Below, piece by piece: positions 6,581 to 8,329 of a DNA stretch of 8,329 nucleotides. A program made the position numbers and the translations under genes. Below the pieces are notes generated by a model. The model had not been told where the DNA came from. It saw nothing but the letters and a program-made list of their open reading frames with translations, and did no database searches. The stretch comes from Eubacterium sp. CAG:248 (GTDB lineage: Bacteria; Bacillota; Clostridia; Lachnospirales; Lachnospiraceae): NCBI GenBank assembly GCA_000436475.1, contig FR886225.1, positions 5,170 to 13,498 on the forward strand, in the 5' to 3' direction. Position 1 is the stretch's first letter. Each line of letters begins with the position of its first letter.

Positions 6581-6617
6581 TATCATAAACAAAAAACTTT
6601 TTTATTTCTTTATGATA
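6581..6617 (-). promoter_or_regulatory. Dyad symmetry at the start of the flgM transcript
   Basis: Minus-strand TATCATAAA (6617-6609) and TTTATGATA (6589-6581) are perfect 9-base inverted repeats separated by 19 bases. A further three A-T pairs are possible inside after one mismatch. The dyad begins just after the -10 element of the flgM promoter and ends four bases before the flgM ribosome site. The transcription start probably falls inside the first arm, so this could be a DNA operator or a partial 5' leader hairpin. No U-tract follows, so it is not a good terminator for the upstream gene. Confidence 0.5.
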
Positions 6618-6620
6618 AGT

Positions 6621-6647
6621 TTATCGGTTGTCTTGATGTTTTACTTA
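6621..6647 (-). promoter_or_regulatory. Sigma-28 (FliA/SigD)-type promoter for flgM and downstream genes
   Basis: The minus strand reads TAAG (6647-6644), 15 bases, then ACCGATAA (6628-6621). The known consensus is TAAA-N15-GCCGATAA (SigD: TAAA-N14-16-GCCGATAT). This gives three of four bases at -35, seven of eight at -10, and exact spacing. It lies in the 98-base gap between the accessory ATPase-like gene and flgM. A transcription start near 6614 is expected. It would place flgM, flgN, both flgK genes and flgL under the factor that FlgM inhibits. Confidence 0.75.
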
Positions 6648-6660
6648 ACCCCCATTTGCA

Positions 6661-8247
6661 TTACAGTGTCAGTTTTTCGATTTTGCATGTATGTTTCTTA
6701 AACTGCCCGTTTTTATTATCTGATGCATCGTAGCTTATACCTGCAATAACAACTTCTCCTTTGTAATCCTTCAGGCTTTGTATATATTGTTTTTCTTTAA
6801 TCTGCTTGATGGCTGTTTCAGCCGATTTATTCCATTTAAGTTCAACAATCACCGCTGGCTTATCAACATTTCTTTTCGGTACAAAAACCATATCTGCGTA
6901 TCCTTTTCCCCCAGCCAGTTCACGATATATAGAATACTCTTTTTTTGCTGAATAAAATGCAAGCGAAATTATACAGGAAAGTGAATTCTCATCATTATAC
7001 TTTAATATAGATACATTTTCCTGATGAACCTGTTCTATCATATCTGCAACCTTTTTCTCATCACCTGACAACGTAGCAGCAAGTAGTTCTTCTGAGCTTC
7101 TTATTGCATCCATAACAGGCTCCCATCCACCATCTTCTATACAGTTAATAAACTCCTTCTGCACCTCCTGGTTAGGTATTGAAACAGTATGCTTATAGAA
7201 ATCATAAGTAAGATACCCTAGATGTATAAGCAATGTTAAAACATCATCTGAGCTTTCCAGCGTTGTCATATCATTCTGGAACTTATCCGGATTAACCACC
7301 ACACTTTCACCAGCTATAAGTCTTATAACAAGAGCCTTAAGATTGTACATATCTAGTTGTATATACTTTTTAAGTGCTTCATAAGTTTCTGTTTTCGTCC
7401 AATAGCTGTCAAAATCATGGCCAAGAAGTGACATAACCACTGATCTTGGATTATATATCTGTATTCCTTTAAGATCGTATCCATCATACCACTGTTTCAT
7501 CTTATCATATGGCATATCATATTCATCACAGAGTTTCTCCACCTCTTCTCCCGTGAAACCCGTAAACTCTGCCAGTTCCCTCTGATTCGTCATGCTATAC
7601 TCATCAAACATATTAAGATCCGAATGTCCCCCATACTTCTTAACTGGAAGTATTCCTGTCATATATGCAAGCGAAACATAAGGCTGATTTTTAAGCATAT
7701 CCCTAAGAAAGTCAAGATACAGCTTATAAGTATCTTTATTACTCTTTTCGCTATCACGGAAAATACAGTCCCACTCATCTATAACAAATATAAACTTACT
7801 TTTTGTCTGCGAATATATTTCTTCAAGAACAGAAACCAGATCAGGCTCATAATATTCAACTTCACTGAATTCCTTTTTCAGTTCCCTGGTAACTTTTCTT
7901 GATATAAGTTCAATCATATCTTTTATAGATTCTGATCTGCTTGTAAACTGCTGTATATTAAGATGTATTACATTATATTTATTCAGATATTTTTCAAAAT
8001 CAGCATCCTTAGCAATCTTATATCTGCTAAAAATTTCTTTTGAATCACAACCCTTTCCATAATATGCAACTATCATATTTGCTGTAATTGATTTTCCAAA
8101 ACGACGGGGACGGCTCACACATATATTTCTATGTTCTGTATCCAGATATCCATTAACAGCTGACAGTATTCCTGTTTTATCTACATATATTTTAGAATTA
8201 ACAGCTTTAATGTATTCATCATTGCCTGGATTTAAATATATACCCAT
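6661..8247 (-). CDS. AAA-ATPase-like protein with C-terminal PD-(D/E)XK nuclease-like domain
   Basis: The 528-residue product matches the common gut-bacterial architecture of an AAA-ATPase-like domain (PF09820 type) followed by a PD-(D/E)XK nuclease-like domain (PF08011 type). The P-loop is SRPRRFGKS (45-53), with the family's form lacking the first glycine. Walker B is FIFVIDEWD (152-160). Family motifs MTGILPVKK (196-204) and QWYDGYDL (252-259) with YNPRSV (265-270) follow. The nuclease-like core shows E443, G449, D452, then VELK (468-471), then Q482 and Y488, as expected for this fold. No signal peptide or membrane helix is seen. ATG 8247 has GGAGGT eight bases upstream. The length is normal and the gene looks intact. 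The biological role of the family is not established; mobile-element or defence roles have been suspected. It has no evident link to flagella and looks like an accessory gene beside the operon. I saw no confident promoter or terminator for it. Confidence 0.85.
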   Translation of the reverse strand: MGIYLNPGNDEYIKAVNSKIYVDKTGILSAVNGYLDTEHRNICVSRPRRFGKSITANMIVAYYGKGCDSKEIFSRYKIAKDADFEKYLNKYNVIHLNIQQFTSRSESIKDMIELISRKVTRELKKEFSEVEYYEPDLVSVLEEIYSQTKSKFIFVIDEWDCIFRDSEKSNKDTYKLYLDFLRDMLKNQPYVSLAYMTGILPVKKYGGHSDLNMFDEYSMTNQRELAEFTGFTGEEVEKLCDEYDMPYDKMKQWYDGYDLKGIQIYNPRSVVMSLLGHDFDSYWTKTETYEALKKYIQLDMYNLKALVIRLIAGESVVVNPDKFQNDMTTLESSDDVLTLLIHLGYLTYDFYKHTVSIPNQEVQKEFINCIEDGGWEPVMDAIRSSEELLAATLSGDEKKVADMIEQVHQENVSILKYNDENSLSCIISLAFYSAKKEYSIYRELAGGKGYADMVFVPKRNVDKPAVIVELKWNKSAETAIKQIKEKQYIQSLKDYKGEVVIAGISYDASDNKNGQFKKHTCKIEKLTL

Positions 8248-8329
8248 TACCTTTTACCTCCATTTTAAAAATCATTCTATATTTATTGACACACAAAGCA
8301 TCTGAAATGTAAATGTCTGCTTCGCAGCC

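Noticed and set aside
6563..6592. TTG or ATG start ten or eight codons upstream for flgM
   Set aside because: The extra residues would be encoded by the ribosome site of ATG 6562, and FlgM proteins of this group begin with MRI.
7624..7902. Plus-strand open frame of 92 codons inside the ATPase-like gene
   Set aside because: It is antisense to the segment with the Walker B motif, and shows no family match.
8248..8329. Minus-strand open frame running in from the right edge, and a small CTGC/GCAG hairpin at 8317-8327
   Set aside because: The piece is too short to tell a gene end from chance, since more than one frame stays open for many codons. The hairpin has only four pairs. I also saw no confident -35/-10 pair for the ATPase-like gene here.

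Overview
This window is almost entirely a late flagellar gene cluster. All genes lie on the minus strand, so transcription runs from high to low coordinates. In order they are: an accessory AAA-ATPase-like/PD-(D/E)XK protein (8247-6661), flgM (6562-6281), flgN (6180-5668), a long flgK paralogue (5439-3499), a second, shorter flgK paralogue (3361-1787) and flgL (1617-52). A strong Shine-Dalgarno sequence at the left edge shows that another gene follows just outside the window.

The organism is most likely a motile, low-GC Firmicute of the Lachnospiraceae (Roseburia, Agathobacter, Lachnospira or Butyrivibrio type). This is inferred from AT-rich DNA with strong GGAGG-type ribosome sites, frequent ATA isoleucine codons, the flgM-flgN-flgK-flgK-flgL order, and the PF09820/PF08011-type ATPase, a family common in gut Clostridia. 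The genus is not certain.

The flagellar genes form one functional set. FlgM is the secreted anti-sigma-28 factor. FlgN is the export chaperone for the hook-filament junction proteins. The two FlgK proteins and FlgL are the junction proteins that join hook to filament. A good sigma-28 (FliA/SigD) promoter lies just upstream of flgM, so the block is probably a class III operon controlled by the factor FlgM inhibits. By analogy with Bacillus subtilis, the next gene to the left may be fliW followed by csrA, but this cannot be seen here.

The gaps between the flagellar genes are long for an operon (about 100, 228, 137 and 169 bases). Each contains inverted or direct repeats, but none has the U-tract of an intrinsic terminator. 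The clearest is a 12-pair hairpin between the flgL stop codon and the next ribosome site. The main points of interest are the tandem FlgK paralogues, these structured gaps and the accessory ATPase/nuclease-like gene beside the flagellar promoter. I found no RNA genes, CRISPR array, insertion sequence or convincing intrinsic terminator, and no strong candidate for a wholly new system.
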